The notes: generated by a model from the letters alone, not told the origin. A DNA stretch of 64,000 bases from Mesorhizobium wenxiniae (GCF_002284535.1 NZ_NPKH01000014.1:372001-436000); one strand, 5' to 3'; numbered from the stretch's first letter, positions 15,158 through 26,218 are shown. Program-made: numbers and translations.

Positions 15158-18100
15158 TCATCTGAAGGCGATCAGCAAATCCTTGGCGTCGATCTGATCG
15201 CCGGCCTTGACCAGCACTTCGGCGACAACCCCATCGCGCTCGGCATGCAGTGCCGTCTCCATCTTCATTGCCTCGATGGACAAAAGCACGTCGCCGGCCT
15301 TGACCGCCTGGCCGGCGGCAACGGCAAGCGCCGAGACGACGCCGGGCATCGGCGCGCCGACATGCGCCTCGTTGCCCGGCTCAGCCTTGCGCCGCGCCTT
15401 GGCGGCGGAAGCGCCATGCGCGCGGTCCGGCACTTTGACCCGGCGCGGCTGGCCGTTGAGCTCGAAGAAGACGGTGACCATGCCCTTCTCATCGACATCG
15501 CCGATGGCCAGGCAGCGCACCACCAGCGTCTTGCCCTTCTCGATGTCGACAAAGATCTCGTCTTCCGGCTTCATGCCGTAGAAATAGGTCGGCGTCGGCA
15601 GCACACTGACCGGCCCGTAGGTTTCCTGCGCTGCGGTAAAGTCGGAGAAGACCTTCGGGTACATCAGCCAAGAGGCGAATTCGAATTCGCTGAGCTTGCG
15701 CTCGAGCTTGTCTTCGATCTCCTTGCGGCTGGCCTTGAGATTGGCCGGTTTCAACAGCGAGCCAGGTCGCACGGTGATCGGTTTGTCGCCCTTAAGCACC
15801 TTCTTCTGCAGTGCCTCCGGCCAACCGCCGGGCGACTGGCCGAGATCGCCGCGCAGCATCGACACCACTGAATCCGGGAAGGCGATATCCCTGGCCGGAT
15901 TTTCGACATCGGCAACCGTCAGGTCCTGGCTTACCATCATCAGCGCCATGTCGCCGACGACCTTGGACGACGGTGTCACCTTGACGATGTCACCGAACAT
16001 CAGATTGACGTCGTGATAGGTCTGTGCCACTTCGTGCCAGCGTGTCTCCAGACCGAGCGAGCGCGCCTGTTCCTTGAGATTGGTGAACTGCCCGCCTGGC
16101 ATTTCGTGCAGGTAGACTTCCGAAGCTGGCCCCTTCAGGTCGCTCTCGAAGGCGGCATACTGGTTGCGCACCGCCTCCCAGTAGAACGAGATGTTCCTGA
16201 TCCATTGCGGATCGAGACCCGGATCCCGCTCGGTGCCCTTCAGCGCTTCGATGATCGAGCCCAGGCAAGGCTGCGAGGTGTTGCCCGACAAGGAATCCAT
16301 CGCCGCGTCGATGGCGTCGACGCCGCTGTCCACCGCCGCCAGCACCGTCGCGGCCGACAGGCCCGACGTGTCGTGCGTGTGGAAATGGATCGGCAGATCG
16401 GTCGCCTCGCGCAGCGCCTTGAACAGCACTCGTGCCGCCGCGGGCTTCAGGAGGCCGGCCATGTCCTTGACCGCGATGATATGGGCGCCTGCCGCCCGCA
16501 ACTCCCTGGCCAGCGCGACGTAGTATTTGAGGTCGTATTTGGCTCGGGCCGGATCGAGTATGTCGCCGGTATAGCAGATCGCCGCTTCGATCAGCTTGCC
16601 CTCGGCGCCGACCGCGTCCATGGCGACGCGCATGTTGTCGACCCAGTTCAAACAGTCGAAGACACGGAACAGGTCGATGCCGCCGGCGGCTGCCTGTTTG
16701 ACGAAATGCTCGACGACATTGTCGGGATAGTTGGTGTAGCCGACGCCGTTGGCGCCGCGCAACAGCATCTGCAGCAACAAATTGGGCGCCGCCTCGCGCA
16801 CCAGCGACAGCCGTTCCCACGGGTCTTCGGTGAGGAAGCGCATGGCGACGTCGAACGTCGCCCCGCCCCAGCATTCGAGCGATAACAGCTGCGGCAGCGC
16901 GCGCGCATAGGTGCCGGCAATGCCGGCGATGTCATATGTGCGCACGCGCGTCGCGAGCAGGGATTGGTGTCCGTCGCGCATCGTCGTGTCGGTGACGAGC
17001 ACTTGCTTTTGCGCGCGCATCCAGGCCGCGAATTTCTCCGGCCCAAGTGCCTCGAGCTTCTGCTTGCTGCCGTCGGGCACATTGCCGTTGAGATAGGGCA
17101 CCATGGGTGCCGCCGCATCCGCCTTCGGCTGCGGCCGGCCGCGCGTCTCGGGATGGCCGTTGACGCTGACATCGGCCAGGTAGTTGAGCAGCTTGGTCGC
17201 GCGATCCTGTCGCTTCACGCTCGCGAACAGTTCCGGCGTCGTGTCGATGAACTTGGTCGTGTAGGAATTGTCGGCGAAACTCGGATGATTGATGATCGCC
17301 TCGAGGAAGGTGAGGTTGGTCGCCACGCCGCGGATGCGGAACTCGCGCAGCGCGCGGTTCATGCGGGCGATGGTTTCGGCCGGCGTCGGTGCCCAGGCCG
17401 TCACCTTCTCCAGCAGCGGGTCATAAAAACGGGTGATGACCGCACCGGAATAGGCGGTGCCGCCATCGAGGCGGATGCCAAAACCGGTGGCGCCGCGATA
17501 GGCGGTGATGCGGCCATAGTCGGGAATGAAATTATGCTCGGGGTCCTCAGTGGTGATGCGGCACTGCAGCGCGTGGCCGTTGAGCCTGATATCCTTCTGC
17601 GCCGGCACACCCGATTCCGGCGTACCGATGGCGAAACCGTCGAGGATGTGGATCTGCGCCTTGACGATGTCGATGCCGGTCACCTGCTCGGTGACGGTGT
17701 GCTCGACCTGGATGCGCGGGTTGACCTCGATGAAATAGAATTTGCCGGTGTCGGCATCCTGCAGGAACTCGACCGTGCCGGCGCCGATATAGCTGGTCTC
17801 GCGAGCGATCTTCAGTGCATAATCGCAGAGCTCCTCGCGCCGTGACATCTCGAGATACGGCGCCGGCGCGCGCTCGACCACCTTCTGGTTGCGGCGCTGG
17901 ATCGAGCAATCGCGCTCGAACAGGTGCACGGCATTGCCGTGTGTGTCGCCCAGCACCTGCACCTCGACATGGCGGGCGCGCTCGATCAGCTTTTCGAGAT
18001 AGACCTCGTCCTTGCCGAAGGCGGCTTTCGCTTCGCGCTTGCCCTCCGTCACCTCGCGGGCGAGATCGGCTTCCGAGCGGATGGCGCGCATGCCGCGGCC

Positions 18101-18658
18101 GCCGCCGCCCCACGATGCCTTCAGCATCACCGGATAGCCGATCGTCTTGGCGAGTGCCTTCACCGCCTCAATGTCCTCGGGCAACGGGTCGGTGGCGGGA
18201 ATTACGGGCACGCCAACTTCGATCGCCAGGTTGCGTGCGGCGACCTTGTTGCCGAGCCTGCGCATCGTATCCGGCTTGGGTCCGATGAAGATGATGCCGG
18301 CCTTGGCGCAGGCTTCGGCAAATTCAGGGCTTTCCGACAGCAGCCCGTAGCCCGGATGGATGGCATCGGCGCCCGACAGCCTGGCGACGCGGATCACTTC
18401 CCCGATCGACAGATAGCTTTCGATCGGCCCCATATCCTTGGTCAGATGCGGCCCGCGCCCGACCTGGTAGCTTTCGTCGGCCTTGAAGCGGTGCAGCGAG
18501 TATTTGTCTTCCTCGGCCCAGATCGCAACGGTTTTGAGGCCGAGTTCGTTGGCCGCGCGGAAGACGCGGATGGCGATTTCGGAGCGATTGGCGACAAGGA
18601 TCTTCGAAATGGCCAAGGACAAGGCTCCGGACGCTGACGGGAAGGGAACTGGCGCCAT
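15158..18658 (-). CDS. pyc: Pyruvate carboxylase
   Basis: The 1166-residue enzyme carboxylates pyruvate to oxaloacetate with ATP and biotin, the main anaplerotic step in rhizobia. Domains in order: biotin carboxylase (from ISKILVANRSEIAIRV; GGGGRGM loop; EVNPRIQVEHTVTE), carboxyltransferase (TDTTMRDGHQSLLATR; VKDMAGLL; HFHTHDTSG), linker, and a C-terminal biotinyl domain with EAMKMET, the biotinylated lysine near residue 1132. I took ATG 18658; a TTG about 40 bases downstream would match the usual rhizobial N-terminus. No frameshift is seen. The gene stands alone. Confidence 0.96.
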   Translation of the reverse strand: MAPVPFPSASGALSLAISKILVANRSEIAIRVFRAANELGLKTVAIWAEEDKYSLHRFKADESYQVGRGPHLTKDMGPIESYLSIGEVIRVARLSGADAIHPGYGLLSESPEFAEACAKAGIIFIGPKPDTMRRLGNKVAARNLAIEVGVPVIPATDPLPEDIEAVKALAKTIGYPVMLKASWGGGGRGMRAIRSEADLAREVTEGKREAKAAFGKDEVYLEKLIERARHVEVQVLGDTHGNAVHLFERDCSIQRRNQKVVERAPAPYLEMSRREELCDYALKIARETSYIGAGTVEFLQDADTGKFYFIEVNPRIQVEHTVTEQVTGIDIVKAQIHILDGFAIGTPESGVPAQKDIRLNGHALQCRITTEDPEHNFIPDYGRITAYRGATGFGIRLDGGTAYSGAVITRFYDPLLEKVTAWAPTPAETIARMNRALREFRIRGVATNLTFLEAIINHPSFADNSYTTKFIDTTPELFASVKRQDRATKLLNYLADVSVNGHPETRGRPQPKADAAAPMVPYLNGNVPDGSKQKLEALGPEKFAAWMRAQKQVLVTDTTMRDGHQSLLATRVRTYDIAGIAGTYARALPQLLSLECWGGATFDVAMRFLTEDPWERLSLVREAAPNLLLQMLLRGANGVGYTNYPDNVVEHFVKQAAAGGIDLFRVFDCLNWVDNMRVAMDAVGAEGKLIEAAICYTGDILDPARAKYDLKYYVALARELRAAGAHIIAVKDMAGLLKPAAARVLFKALREATDLPIHFHTHDTSGLSAATVLAAVDSGVDAIDAAMDSLSGNTSQPCLGSIIEALKGTERDPGLDPQWIRNISFYWEAVRNQYAAFESDLKGPASEVYLHEMPGGQFTNLKEQARSLGLETRWHEVAQTYHDVNLMFGDIVKVTPSSKVVGDMALMMVSQDLTVADVENPARDIAFPDSVVSMLRGDLGQSPGGWPEALQKKVLKGDKPITVRPGSLLKPANLKASRKEIEDKLERKLSEFEFASWLMYPKVFSDFTAAQETYGPVSVLPTPTYFYGMKPEDEIFVDIEKGKTLVVRCLAIGDVDEKGMVTVFFELNGQPRRVKVPDRAHGASAAKARRKAEPGNEAHVGAPMPGVVSALAVAAGQAVKAGDVLLSIEAMKMETALHAERDGVVAEVLVKAGDQIDAKDLLIAFR

Positions 18659-18802
18659 GATTAACGCGAAAATGCTGCAGTGCAAACAAAATCGAAGGAA
18701 GCAATTAAACCGATTTAGTTTGATCTATCGCGTTGACACATTGCGAGTCCGTCCGGACGACGCCCCGCAGTCCCGATCCAGGCTTTCGGGAAACTCCCAT
18801 GA

Positions 18803-18833
18803 AAAATGCCCGGCGCGAGGCGCCGGGCATTTT
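18803..18833 (-). terminator. livK terminator
   Basis: A perfect 14-bp stem, AAAATGCCCGGCGC (18803-18816) paired with GCGCCGGGCATTTT (18820-18833) around a 3-base loop. It is 17 bases past the substrate-binding-protein stop and ends in T on the minus strand. It may work in both directions. Confidence 0.9.
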
Positions 18834-18849
18834 ATGTAGCAACGTCCGG

Positions 18850-19980
18850 TTATTTGCCGGGTGCGTTCTCGACATAGGTGTACTTGCCGTCGTCGCCCTT
18901 CTTCCAGGTGTACATGACGTAATCCGGACGGGTGATGTCGCCTTTCGCATCATATCCGATCTCGCCGATCGTGGTCTTCCAAGGGCCGGCCGACTTGATG
19001 GTCTCAGCTACCTTCTGAGCGTCATCGGCTGAACCGGTCTTGGCGATGGCGGCCGCGATGATTTCCATCGCCGCGTAGGAGTAGAGGGTATAGGCCTCAG
19101 GCTCGAAGCCGGCCGCGCGGAACTTCTCGACGAGCTCCTTGGCGTTCGGATTCTTGCGCGGATCCGGAGCGAACGTCATCAGCGTGCCGTCGACGGCGTC
19201 GCCGGCGATAGAGGCCAATTCGTTTGACACGATGCCGTCGCCGGACATGAAGGTTGCCTTAAGGCCCTGGTCGGCGAGCTGGCGTATGATCAAGCCGGCT
19301 TCGGTGTGCAGGCCGCCATAGTAGACGACGGAGACGCCCGCGTCCTTCATCTTGGCGATGAGGGCCGAGAAATCCTTGTCGCCGACATTGATGCCTTCAT
19401 ACATGGCCTCGGTCACGCCATTGGCTGCAAGCGCCTTCTTGGTTTCGTCGGCGAGGCCTTGGCCATAAGGCGTCTTGTCATGGATGACAGCGATCTTGGC
19501 ATCCTTGAAGTTCGCGGCGAGATAGTCGCCAGCAACCTTGCCCTGCTGATCGTCGCGTCCGCAGGTGCGGAAGGTGTTCCACATGCCGCGTTCGGTGAAC
19601 TTCGGATTGGTCGCAGCCGGGGTGATCTCGAGGATACCGTTCTCGGCATAGACTTCCGATGCCGGGATCGAAACGCCCGAGTTGAAGTGGCCGACCACGT
19701 ACTTGACGCCGTCGGCGACGAACTTGTTGGCGACCGAGATGCCCTGCTTCGGATCGGAGACGTCGTCGCCGACCGTGAGCTTGACCTGCTCGCCGTTGAT
19801 GCCGCCGGCCGCATTGATGTCGGCGACAGCCTGTTCGGCGCCCTTTTGCAGCTGCGCGCCGAAGGCGGCGTTCGGACCGGTGATCGGACCGGCAACGCCG
19901 ACCAGGATGTCAGCCCACGCGCTTCCGCTGAACGCGACGAGCGCGGTCAGGGCGACGGCGGACAAAAGTGATTTTCTCAT
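18850..19980 (-). CDS. livK: Branched-chain amino-acid ABC transporter, substrate-binding protein
   Basis: The 376-residue periplasmic protein starts with a Sec signal peptide ([20 protein letters not shown], cleavage near AWA-DI). It continues with [20 protein letters not shown], the type I Leu/Ile/Val-binding fold, with the [16 protein letters not shown] hallmark. Start 19980 follows GGGAG at good spacing; the frame from 19995 would add residues before the signal. It lies 140 bases downstream of the permease-ATPase genes, with a hairpin in between, so it may be transcribed more strongly than they are. Confidence 0.93.
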   Translation of the reverse strand: MRKSLLSAVALTALVAFSGSAWADILVGVAGPITGPNAAFGAQLQKGAEQAVADINAAGGINGEQVKLTVGDDVSDPKQGISVANKFVADGVKYVVGHFNSGVSIPASEVYAENGILEITPAATNPKFTERGMWNTFRTCGRDDQQGKVAGDYLAANFKDAKIAVIHDKTPYGQGLADETKKALAANGVTEAMYEGINVGDKDFSALIAKMKDAGVSVVYYGGLHTEAGLIIRQLADQGLKATFMSGDGIVSNELASIAGDAVDGTLMTFAPDPRKNPNAKELVEKFRAAGFEPEAYTLYSYAAMEIIAAAIAKTGSADDAQKVAETIKSAGPWKTTIGEIGYDAKGDITRPDYVMYTWKKGDDGKYTYVENAPGK

Positions 19981-20001
19981 GTAAAACGCTCCCATTTACA
20001 G

Positions 20002-20037
20002 AGTGGGCGTGGATGATGCTTTCATGCGATGCCCACT
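20002..20037 (-). promoter_or_regulatory. Hairpin in the livK leader
   Basis: AGTGGGC (20002-20008) pairs with GCCCACT (20031-20037) about 22 bases before the livK start. In the minus-strand transcript it would sit just upstream of the ribosome-binding site. It could stabilise a processed livK mRNA or act as an attenuator between DUF6867 and livK. On the plus strand it is followed by Ts, but no plus-strand gene precedes it. Confidence 0.35.
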
Positions 20038-20119
20038 TTTACTCGCAGAAAACGTACTTTGCCGATTTTCAGGCACTTGTCACGCCGATTCATCCCCGGA
20101 ACGGCGTTAATGGTGAACG

Positions 20120-20467
20120 TCAACCTTTTGGTTTCCAGCTCAAAAGCGATGCTCTTTCGTAGAGCCAGTTATACTGTGTCACCATCTGGTTGGTACGCGT
20201 GTATTGATAGCCGATGAAGCCCAATATCATCAGGACAATGGTGTCGACGATGTAGTACTGCAGCGAGAACATCGTGCCGTCGAACAGTGCGTGATGGATG
20301 AACCTTACGGCGATGCCGAGGCCGAGCATGTAAGCGAACAATTGGACGAAGCTGCGCCATGTTTGGGCGCAGGCCTTGCCTGTCATCCATGCCGCCCAGC
20401 CGCCAAGTAGGCAGGTGACAAAGAAGAACTGCCAGACCGAGGGTTCCTCATAGAGAATGCCTTGCAT
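20120..20467 (-). CDS. DUF6867 family membrane protein
   Basis: The 115-residue protein has about three hydrophobic helices (VWQFFFVTCLLGGWAAWMTG, LFAYMLGLGIAVRFIHHALF, YIVDTIVLMILGFIGYQY) and a polar C-terminus ending in a lysine-rich tail. I recall this as DUF6867, a small membrane protein encoded next to liv ABC genes in rhizobia. Its role is unknown; a helper of the permease is a reasonable inference. It follows livF by 17 bases and is part of the same operon. Confidence 0.75.
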   Translation of the reverse strand: MQGILYEEPSVWQFFFVTCLLGGWAAWMTGKACAQTWRSFVQLFAYMLGLGIAVRFIHHALFDGTMFSLQYYIVDTIVLMILGFIGYQYTRTNQMVTQYNWLYERASLLSWKPKG

Positions 20468-20484
20468 GATGAAGACTCCTGAAC

Positions 20485-21213
20485 TCAGTGATGGCCGCCT
20501 TCGAGATAGGCGGCGCGCACGTCCGGATCGGCGAGCAACTCCTTGCCGGTGCCGCTCATCGTCACATTGCCGTTGACCATGACATAGCCGCGCGTGGCGA
20601 GTTTCAGCGCGCCGAAGGCGTTCTGCTCGACCAGGAACACGGTCAGCCCCTGCGTGCGGTTCAACTCGCGGATGGCGTCGAATATCTGCTTGACGACCAG
20701 CGGCGCCAGGCCCAGCGACGGCTCGTCGAGCAGGAGCAGCTTCGGCCGCGCCATCAGCGCACGTCCGATCGACAGCATCTGCTGCTCGCCGCCCGACAGC
20801 GTGCCGCCGCGTTGGGCAATGCGTTCCTTCAGGCGCGGAAACAGCGTGAACACCTTCTCGACATCCTCGTCGTAATGCTGGAGGTTGTCGAGGCTGGCGC
20901 CCATCTGCAGGTTTTCCATCACCGTCATGCGCGGGAAGATGCGCCGTCCCTCCGGCGACTGGGCGATTCGCATGCGCGCGATCTCATGGGTCGGCAATTG
21001 GGTGATGTCGATGCCGGCGAAGGTGATGGTCCCCGCCCGCGCCCGTGGAGCACCAAAAATGGTCATCATCAGCGTCGACTTGCCGGCGCCGTTAGCGCCG
21101 ATCAGCGCCACGATCTCGCCCTGCTTGACGGTGACATCGACGCCGTTCAGCGCCCTGATGTTGCCGTAGTAGGTCTGGACGCCCTTGATATCGAGCAGCG
21201 TCGTGCCGGCCAT
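20485..21213 (-). CDS. livF: Branched-chain amino-acid ABC transporter, ATP-binding protein LivF
   Basis: The 242-residue ATPase has Walker A GANGAGKS (39-46), signature LSGGEQQ, Walker B LLLLDEPSLGLAP and the switch histidine region. LivF-type features are LDIKGVQTYYGNIRALNGV at the start and the PEGRRIFPRMTVMENL stretch. It couples ATP hydrolysis to uptake with LivG. Its ATG overlaps the livG stop (TAATG), indicating translational coupling. Confidence 0.95.
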   Translation of the reverse strand: MAGTTLLDIKGVQTYYGNIRALNGVDVTVKQGEIVALIGANGAGKSTLMMTIFGAPRARAGTITFAGIDITQLPTHEIARMRIAQSPEGRRIFPRMTVMENLQMGASLDNLQHYDEDVEKVFTLFPRLKERIAQRGGTLSGGEQQMLSIGRALMARPKLLLLDEPSLGLAPLVVKQIFDAIRELNRTQGLTVFLVEQNAFGALKLATRGYVMVNGNVTMSGTGKELLADPDVRAAYLEGGHH

Positions 21214-22367
21214 TATTTACGCCCTCCGCGCCGTTTGGAGACGCCTGGTGTATTCGGCTTTACCTGAGCCTTGGTGGCCGGCTTTGCCGCTGAGGATTTG
21301 GCCGCAGAGGGTTGCTTGGCTGCCGCCGGGGAGGCTGCCGCGGCGCTCGACCTTGCGTCAACCTGCCCGGCTTTCGAGGCGCCCTTCGACACCGTGACCC
21401 GTTCGCCCTCGCTGTGCCCGACCGTGTCGGTCACAGGTCCGGCGAGATACGAAGATGATGTGCCCGGGCCGTGCGCCGAATCCGGGCCCGTGTCCAGTTG
21501 CTCGATGACGTCTTCGTCGCCGACCTCGGTCAGCACCGTCTCGACGTCCTCGTCTTCGACCCCGAGATAGGCGGCAATGACACGCGGGTCGGTGCGTACC
21601 GCATGCGGGCTGCCATCCGAGATCTTGCGCCCGTATTCGAGCACCACGACATGGTCGGAAATCTGCATGACCACCGCCATGTCGTGCTCGATCAGCAGGA
21701 TCGAGGTGCCGGTGTTGTCCTTGATATCCATCAGAAGCGCGTTGAGCGCCATCGATTCCTTCGGATTGAGTCCGGCCGCCGGTTCGTCGAGGCAGAGCAG
21801 CTCCGGACCCGTGCACATCGCCCGCGCGATCTCCAGGCGCCGTTGCGCGCCGTAGGGCAGGTCGCCGGCCGGATCGTCGGCTCGATCGACGAGGTCGGCC
21901 TTTTCCAGCCAGTGCCTGGCGAGGTCGATCGACTCGGCCGACGCCGTCCGGTAGCCGCTGAAGCCGAACAGGCCGAGGACGGTGTAGCCGGAAGCCTTCA
22001 TCAGCTTGTTGTGCTGCGCCACCAGCAGGTTCTCGAGCAGCGTCATGCCCGAGAACAGACGAATGTTCTGGAAGGTGCGCGCCACCTTGGCGCGCGCCGG
22101 AATCTCGTGGTTCGGCAGGCGTTCGAGCAAGAAGCTCGAGCCGTCGCGCCGGCTGAGCGTGATCATGCCTTCCGACGGCTTATAGAAGCCGGTGATGCAG
22201 TTGAACACCGTGGTCTTGCCGGCACCGTTCGGCCCGATCAGCGCGGTGATCTCGCCGCGCCTGGCCTGGAAGGACAGGTCGCCGATGGCGACCAGACCGC
22301 CAAACTTCATCGACAGATGCTCGACCTGCAGGATGGCATCGTTCATGGATGGGCTCGCATCGCTCAT
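21213..22367 (-). CDS. livG: Branched-chain amino-acid ABC transporter, ATP-binding protein LivG with long tail
   Basis: The 384-residue ATPase has Walker A GPNGAGKT (45-52), a Q-loop region FQNIRLF, a variant signature [13 protein letters not shown] and Walker [14 protein letters not shown]. LivG proteins are usually 250-290 residues. Here a tail of about 114 residues follows YLGV (about residue 270), first acidic ([20 protein letters not shown]) then rich in A, K, P and S and ending KRRGGRK. The tail is predicted disordered and of unknown role. The gene overlaps livF and livM by one base each. Confidence 0.93.
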   Translation of the reverse strand: MSDASPSMNDAILQVEHLSMKFGGLVAIGDLSFQARRGEITALIGPNGAGKTTVFNCITGFYKPSEGMITLSRRDGSSFLLERLPNHEIPARAKVARTFQNIRLFSGMTLLENLLVAQHNKLMKASGYTVLGLFGFSGYRTASAESIDLARHWLEKADLVDRADDPAGDLPYGAQRRLEIARAMCTGPELLCLDEPAAGLNPKESMALNALLMDIKDNTGTSILLIEHDMAVVMQISDHVVVLEYGRKISDGSPHAVRTDPRVIAAYLGVEDEDVETVLTEVGDEDVIEQLDTGPDSAHGPGTSSSYLAGPVTDTVGHSEGERVTVSKGASKAGQVDARSSAAAASPAAAKQPSAAKSSAAKPATKAQVKPNTPGVSKRRGGRK

Positions 22368-23962
22368 CAGCCGTGGCCCTCCTTGGTGAAGGAGCCGGAT
22401 ACGGCCCTGCTCTCTTTGAGAAAGGCTGTCGGCTCACGACTGCCGACGAAGCCGCGCGGCTTCCACAGCATGACGATGACCATGGCCATGCCGAACAACA
22501 GCATGCGATAAAGCTCCGGCGTGAAGTCGGGACCGAAAACCTGCTTCAGGAAATCGAGCTCACGCAGCACCTCGGTGCCGCCAATCATCACCATGGCAGC
22601 GACGGCAATGCCGACCAGCGAACCCATGCCGCCGAGCACGACGATGGCGAGGATGATCGCCGATTCCAGGAAGATGAAGGATTCGGGGCTGACGAAACCT
22701 TGCCGCGCGGCGAAGAACGAGCCGGCGAAGCCGCCGAACATGGCGCCGGTGGCAAAGGCGGTGAGCTTGGTGGTGGTGGTGTTGATCCCGAGCGAGCGGC
22801 AGGCGATCTCGTCCTCGCGCAGCGCTTCCCAGGCGCGACCGACGGGCATGCGCCTAAGCCTTATGGTGACGAAGGCGGTCAGCAGGCAGAGTCCCAGGAT
22901 CAGGTAGTAGAGGAAGATCTTGTAGTAGGCGCTCGACGTGGCGATGTCGAAAACCTTGGCGATATAGTTCGGATCCGAGACATTGAACGTCATCAGGCCG
23001 AAAAAGGTGACCTTGGGGATGCCGGAGATACCGGCCGAGCCGTTGGTAACCTCACGCCAATTGATCAGCACGAGACGAATGATCTCGCCGAAGGCCAGCG
23101 TCACGATCGCCAGATAGTCGCCACGCAGGCGTAGCACCGGAAAACCCAGCAGCACGCCCCAGAAGGCAGCCATGGCGCCGGCGGCAGGCAGCAGGATCCA
23201 GAACGACAGGCCGTATTGCGTGCCGAGCAGCGCATAGGCATAGGCACCGACGGCGTAGAAGGCGACATAACCAAGATCGAGCAGGCCGGCGAGGCCAACG
23301 ACGATGTTCAACCCCCAGGCCAGCATCACGTAGATCAGGATCTGGATGCCGAAATTGTCGACCCATTTCAGAGAACCCTGGAACCCGGCGGCCACCGATC
23401 CTCCGTACAAAGCAAGCACCAGCACGACAATGACCGGGTAGAGCGCCAGTGCCGTTATGCCCAGCGCCGAAAAATGGGCATGGATGAAGGTTCGGAAATA
23501 AAACAGCACAGAGGCGAGGGCGTAGATGATTGCCAGCGCCCTCAGGAACCGTGCATAACCGGCCAGACCGGGTCCCAGCAATCCGTCAAGGGAGCCGGCA
23601 AGGAAAACCAGCACGGCCACTGTGGCGATGGCAGCGATGAAATAGGGCAGGCGGAAGAACCGCGTCGCCACGCTCTCCGGCAGCAGGCCGGTGGCGACGT
23701 CGACGATCTGCTGATTTGCCAGGAAGGGCTGTCCGTAGGCGACGTAGAGAAAACGCCCGGCCATGGTCAGCACAACCACGACGGCAAGAAGCAACCAGCG
23801 CTGTACAAGGATCAGTTCGTTGGAGATGTTCTGATCGGTCCTCAGGCCGATGAACAGCACGAACAGGCCGAGCGCAATGGCGCCGGCATAGAGCGCTTCG
23901 CGGGTGGCGCGCTGCATGGGGGTGGCGACGATGTCGCGCTCCGGAGATGCGGTGACCGCCAT
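22367..23962 (-). CDS. livM: Branched-chain amino-acid ABC transporter permease LivM
   Basis: The 531-residue inner-membrane permease has many hydrophobic helices. Its core ([38 protein letters not shown]) is the LivM hallmark. The EAA-like loop ([20 protein letters not shown]) contacts the ATPases. The protein is longer than the usual 320-420 residues because an N-terminal part of about 200 residues adds extra helices, as in some rhizobial LivM proteins. Its stop overlaps the livG start (ATGA). Confidence 0.93.
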   Translation of the reverse strand: MAVTASPERDIVATPMQRATREALYAGAIALGLFVLFIGLRTDQNISNELILVQRWLLLAVVVVLTMAGRFLYVAYGQPFLANQQIVDVATGLLPESVATRFFRLPYFIAAIATVAVLVFLAGSLDGLLGPGLAGYARFLRALAIIYALASVLFYFRTFIHAHFSALGITALALYPVIVVLVLALYGGSVAAGFQGSLKWVDNFGIQILIYVMLAWGLNIVVGLAGLLDLGYVAFYAVGAYAYALLGTQYGLSFWILLPAAGAMAAFWGVLLGFPVLRLRGDYLAIVTLAFGEIIRLVLINWREVTNGSAGISGIPKVTFFGLMTFNVSDPNYIAKVFDIATSSAYYKIFLYYLILGLCLLTAFVTIRLRRMPVGRAWEALREDEIACRSLGINTTTTKLTAFATGAMFGGFAGSFFAARQGFVSPESFIFLESAIILAIVVLGGMGSLVGIAVAAMVMIGGTEVLRELDFLKQVFGPDFTPELYRMLLFGMAMVIVMLWKPRGFVGSREPTAFLKESRAVSGSFTKEGHG

Positions 23963-23966
23963 TGTC

Positions 23967-24869
23967 TCAGACCTTTTCGACTTCTGGCCGGCCGAGAATG
24001 CCGGAAGGCAGGAAGATCAGCACGATCGCCAGGATGGAGAAGGCAGCGACGTCCTTGTAATCGATCGAGAAATAAGCCGACCACATGCTTTCGATGAAGC
24101 CGATCATCAGCCCGCCGAGCACGGCGCCGGGCAACGAGCCGATGCCGCCGAGCACCGCGGCAGTAAATGCCTTCACACCGGGCGTAAAGCCATCGGAAAA
24201 CACCACCACACCGTAATACATCAGGAACAACGTGCCGGCGACGGCGGCAAGGGCGGCGCCCATGATGAAGGTGATCGAGATGGTGCGATCGACGTCGATG
24301 CCGAGCAGTGCGGCCATCTTGCGGTCCTGCTCGCACGCCCTTTGGGCTCGACCCAGCGAGGTCTTGTTGACCAGGTACCAGAACAGCGCCAGCAGGACTA
24401 TGGTGACCAGGACGATGATGATCTGCTTCAGCGACACGCTGATGCCTTCGATGTTGTAGACCTTGGACACCATCGGCGGGACCGGCTTGTTGCGCGGCCC
24501 TTGCGTCACCTGGACGAAATTGGACAGCGCAATCGACATGCCGATCGCGGTGATCAGCGGCGCCAGCCGGAACGAACCGCGCAAAGGCCGGTAGGCCACC
24601 TTCTCGATCGTCCAATTGTACATGCTGGTCAACAGCATTGCGACGATCATCATGACCAGGAGCGCGATCACCACCGGTACCGAATAGAACAACGCGCCGA
24701 GGATAAGGAAAACGATGAGGGCGGCGAAAGCCCCGATCATGAAGATGTCGCCATGGGCGAAATTGATCATGCCGATGATGCCGTACACCATCGTATAGCC
24801 GATCGCTATCAGTCCATAGATCGATCCCAGCGTCAGCCCATTGATAAGCTGCTGGACAAAATACTGCAT
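23967..24869 (-). CDS. livH: Branched-chain amino-acid ABC transporter permease LivH
   Basis: The 300-residue permease begins [20 protein letters not shown], the LivH hallmark, and holds [16 protein letters not shown] and the EAA-like loop [15 protein letters not shown]. About eight membrane helices are expected. The start at 24869 was chosen over the frame from 24995 because the family begins at this methionine. It is the first gene of the liv operon, so the operon promoter should lie in 24870-25200. Confidence 0.94.
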   Translation of the reverse strand: MQYFVQQLINGLTLGSIYGLIAIGYTMVYGIIGMINFAHGDIFMIGAFAALIVFLILGALFYSVPVVIALLVMMIVAMLLTSMYNWTIEKVAYRPLRGSFRLAPLITAIGMSIALSNFVQVTQGPRNKPVPPMVSKVYNIEGISVSLKQIIIVLVTIVLLALFWYLVNKTSLGRAQRACEQDRKMAALLGIDVDRTISITFIMGAALAAVAGTLFLMYYGVVVFSDGFTPGVKAFTAAVLGGIGSLPGAVLGGLMIGFIESMWSAYFSIDYKDVAAFSILAIVLIFLPSGILGRPEVEKV

Positions 24870-25204
24870 GCTGTCGTGGCTCCCCTGGAATGTCGCCCAT
24901 GCAGACGCATTCCTTTTCGTATTTACCCTAGTCGTAAAGTTTCGAGCCCGGATTGCAACGTCATTTTTTAATCGGCATGCGTGATTTTGAAGCACGCAAT
25001 CGGATTGCCCGTTCTTCGCTTCCCGGCCTCTGGACTATCGCGGACCCTATCATTGGCATAACACAATGTCTTTGGCGATTCGTCGTCAAAATGCACGCCG
25101 TTTCGAAGGAATCGCCGTCAAAATAAGTTGATGAGCGGGATCGTTGCGCCGCCTGAGAAATCGATCTTTGCGTTCCCTTTCATTTCCCTGTGTCAGGATG
25201 CTCT
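24870..25204. other. Intergenic region upstream of the liv operon
   Basis: About 335 bases lie between livH and the stop of the hydroxyproline epimerase gene. They should hold the liv promoter on the minus strand and the 3' end of the hyp cluster. I found no convincing -35/-10 pair, strong hairpin, tRNA or repeat here. Confidence 0.5.
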
Positions 25205-26206
25205 CTATTTGACGACGAATCCGTGCGCGAACGGGTCGCGGTCGTCGATGAAGATCGTGTTCAATCCGGTCATGCGCGCCCAGCCGCCGATCGAGGGTAT
25301 GATCGCCGGCTTGTCCGCCACCGTGACTTCCTTCTCGACCCTGCCTTTGAACAGCGAGCCGATGATCGATTCGTGGACGAAATCGTCGCCAGTCCTAAGC
25401 TTGCCCTTGGCGTGAAGCTGCGCCATCCGCGCCGAGGTGCCGGTGCCGCAAGGCGAGCGGTCGATCGCCTTGTCGCCGTAGAAGACGGCGTTGCGCGCAT
25501 CCGCCTGGCTGTCGGTCGGCGCACCCGTCCACAGCATATGCGAAAGCCGGTCGATGCCAGGATTCTCGGGATGCACGAAGGCGTACTTCTCGTTGAGCCG
25601 CTGCCGCACCACCGGGCTCCAGGCGATGAGGTCGCCGGCGGAATGGTCGGCCATGTCGCGATAGTTCTTCTGCGGCTCGACGATGGCGTAGAAATTGCCG
25701 CCATAGGCGACGTCGACGATGATCTCGCCGAGCTGCGGACATTCCACCGTCAGTCCCTCGGCATGGAGGAAGGACGGCACGTTGGTGATTCGCACCTCCT
25801 CGACATATTCGCCGACCTGTTTGTATTCGGCGGTGACCAGGCCGGCCGGTGTGTCCAGCCTGAGCAAACCCGGCGTCTTCGGCTTGCTCAGCCCGTGCTC
25901 GATGGCCATCGTCACCGTGCCGATGGTGCCATGACCGCACATTGGCAGACACCCCGAGGTTTCGATGAACAGGATGGCGATGTCACAATCGGGCCGCGTC
26001 GGCGGATAGAGGATCGAGCCGGACATCACGTCATGGCCGCGCGGCTCGAACATCAGCCCGGTGCGGATCCAGTCATATTCGGCCAGGAAATGCGCGCGCC
26101 GCTCCATCATCGTCGCGCCCTGGAGCAGCGGTCCGCCGCCGGCGACCAGCCGCACCGGATTGCCGCAGGTGTGACCGTCGATGCAGAAGAAGGAGTGGCG
26201 CGCCAT
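25205..26206 (-). CDS. hypRE: 4-hydroxyproline epimerase (proline racemase family)
   Basis: The 333-residue enzyme has both racemase cysteines: C90 in MCGHGTIG and C253 in PCGTGTSA, with the D-rich strand VDVAYGGNFYAIV between. Two cysteines fit a two-base epimerase (trans-4-hydroxy-L-proline to cis-4-hydroxy-D-proline) rather than a trans-3-hydroxyproline dehydratase, where the second is usually Thr. It sits after a FAD oxidase gene and a DapA-family deaminase gene, which fits the D-hydroxyproline route described in Sinorhizobium meliloti. The symbol is by analogy with that species. Confidence 0.85.
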   Translation of the reverse strand: MARHSFFCIDGHTCGNPVRLVAGGGPLLQGATMMERRAHFLAEYDWIRTGLMFEPRGHDVMSGSILYPPTRPDCDIAILFIETSGCLPMCGHGTIGTVTMAIEHGLSKPKTPGLLRLDTPAGLVTAEYKQVGEYVEEVRITNVPSFLHAEGLTVECPQLGEIIVDVAYGGNFYAIVEPQKNYRDMADHSAGDLIAWSPVVRQRLNEKYAFVHPENPGIDRLSHMLWTGAPTDSQADARNAVFYGDKAIDRSPCGTGTSARMAQLHAKGKLRTGDDFVHESIIGSLFKGRVEKEVTVADKPAIIPSIGGWARMTGLNTIFIDDRDPFAHGFVVK

Positions 26207-26218
26207 GTCTAGATCCCG

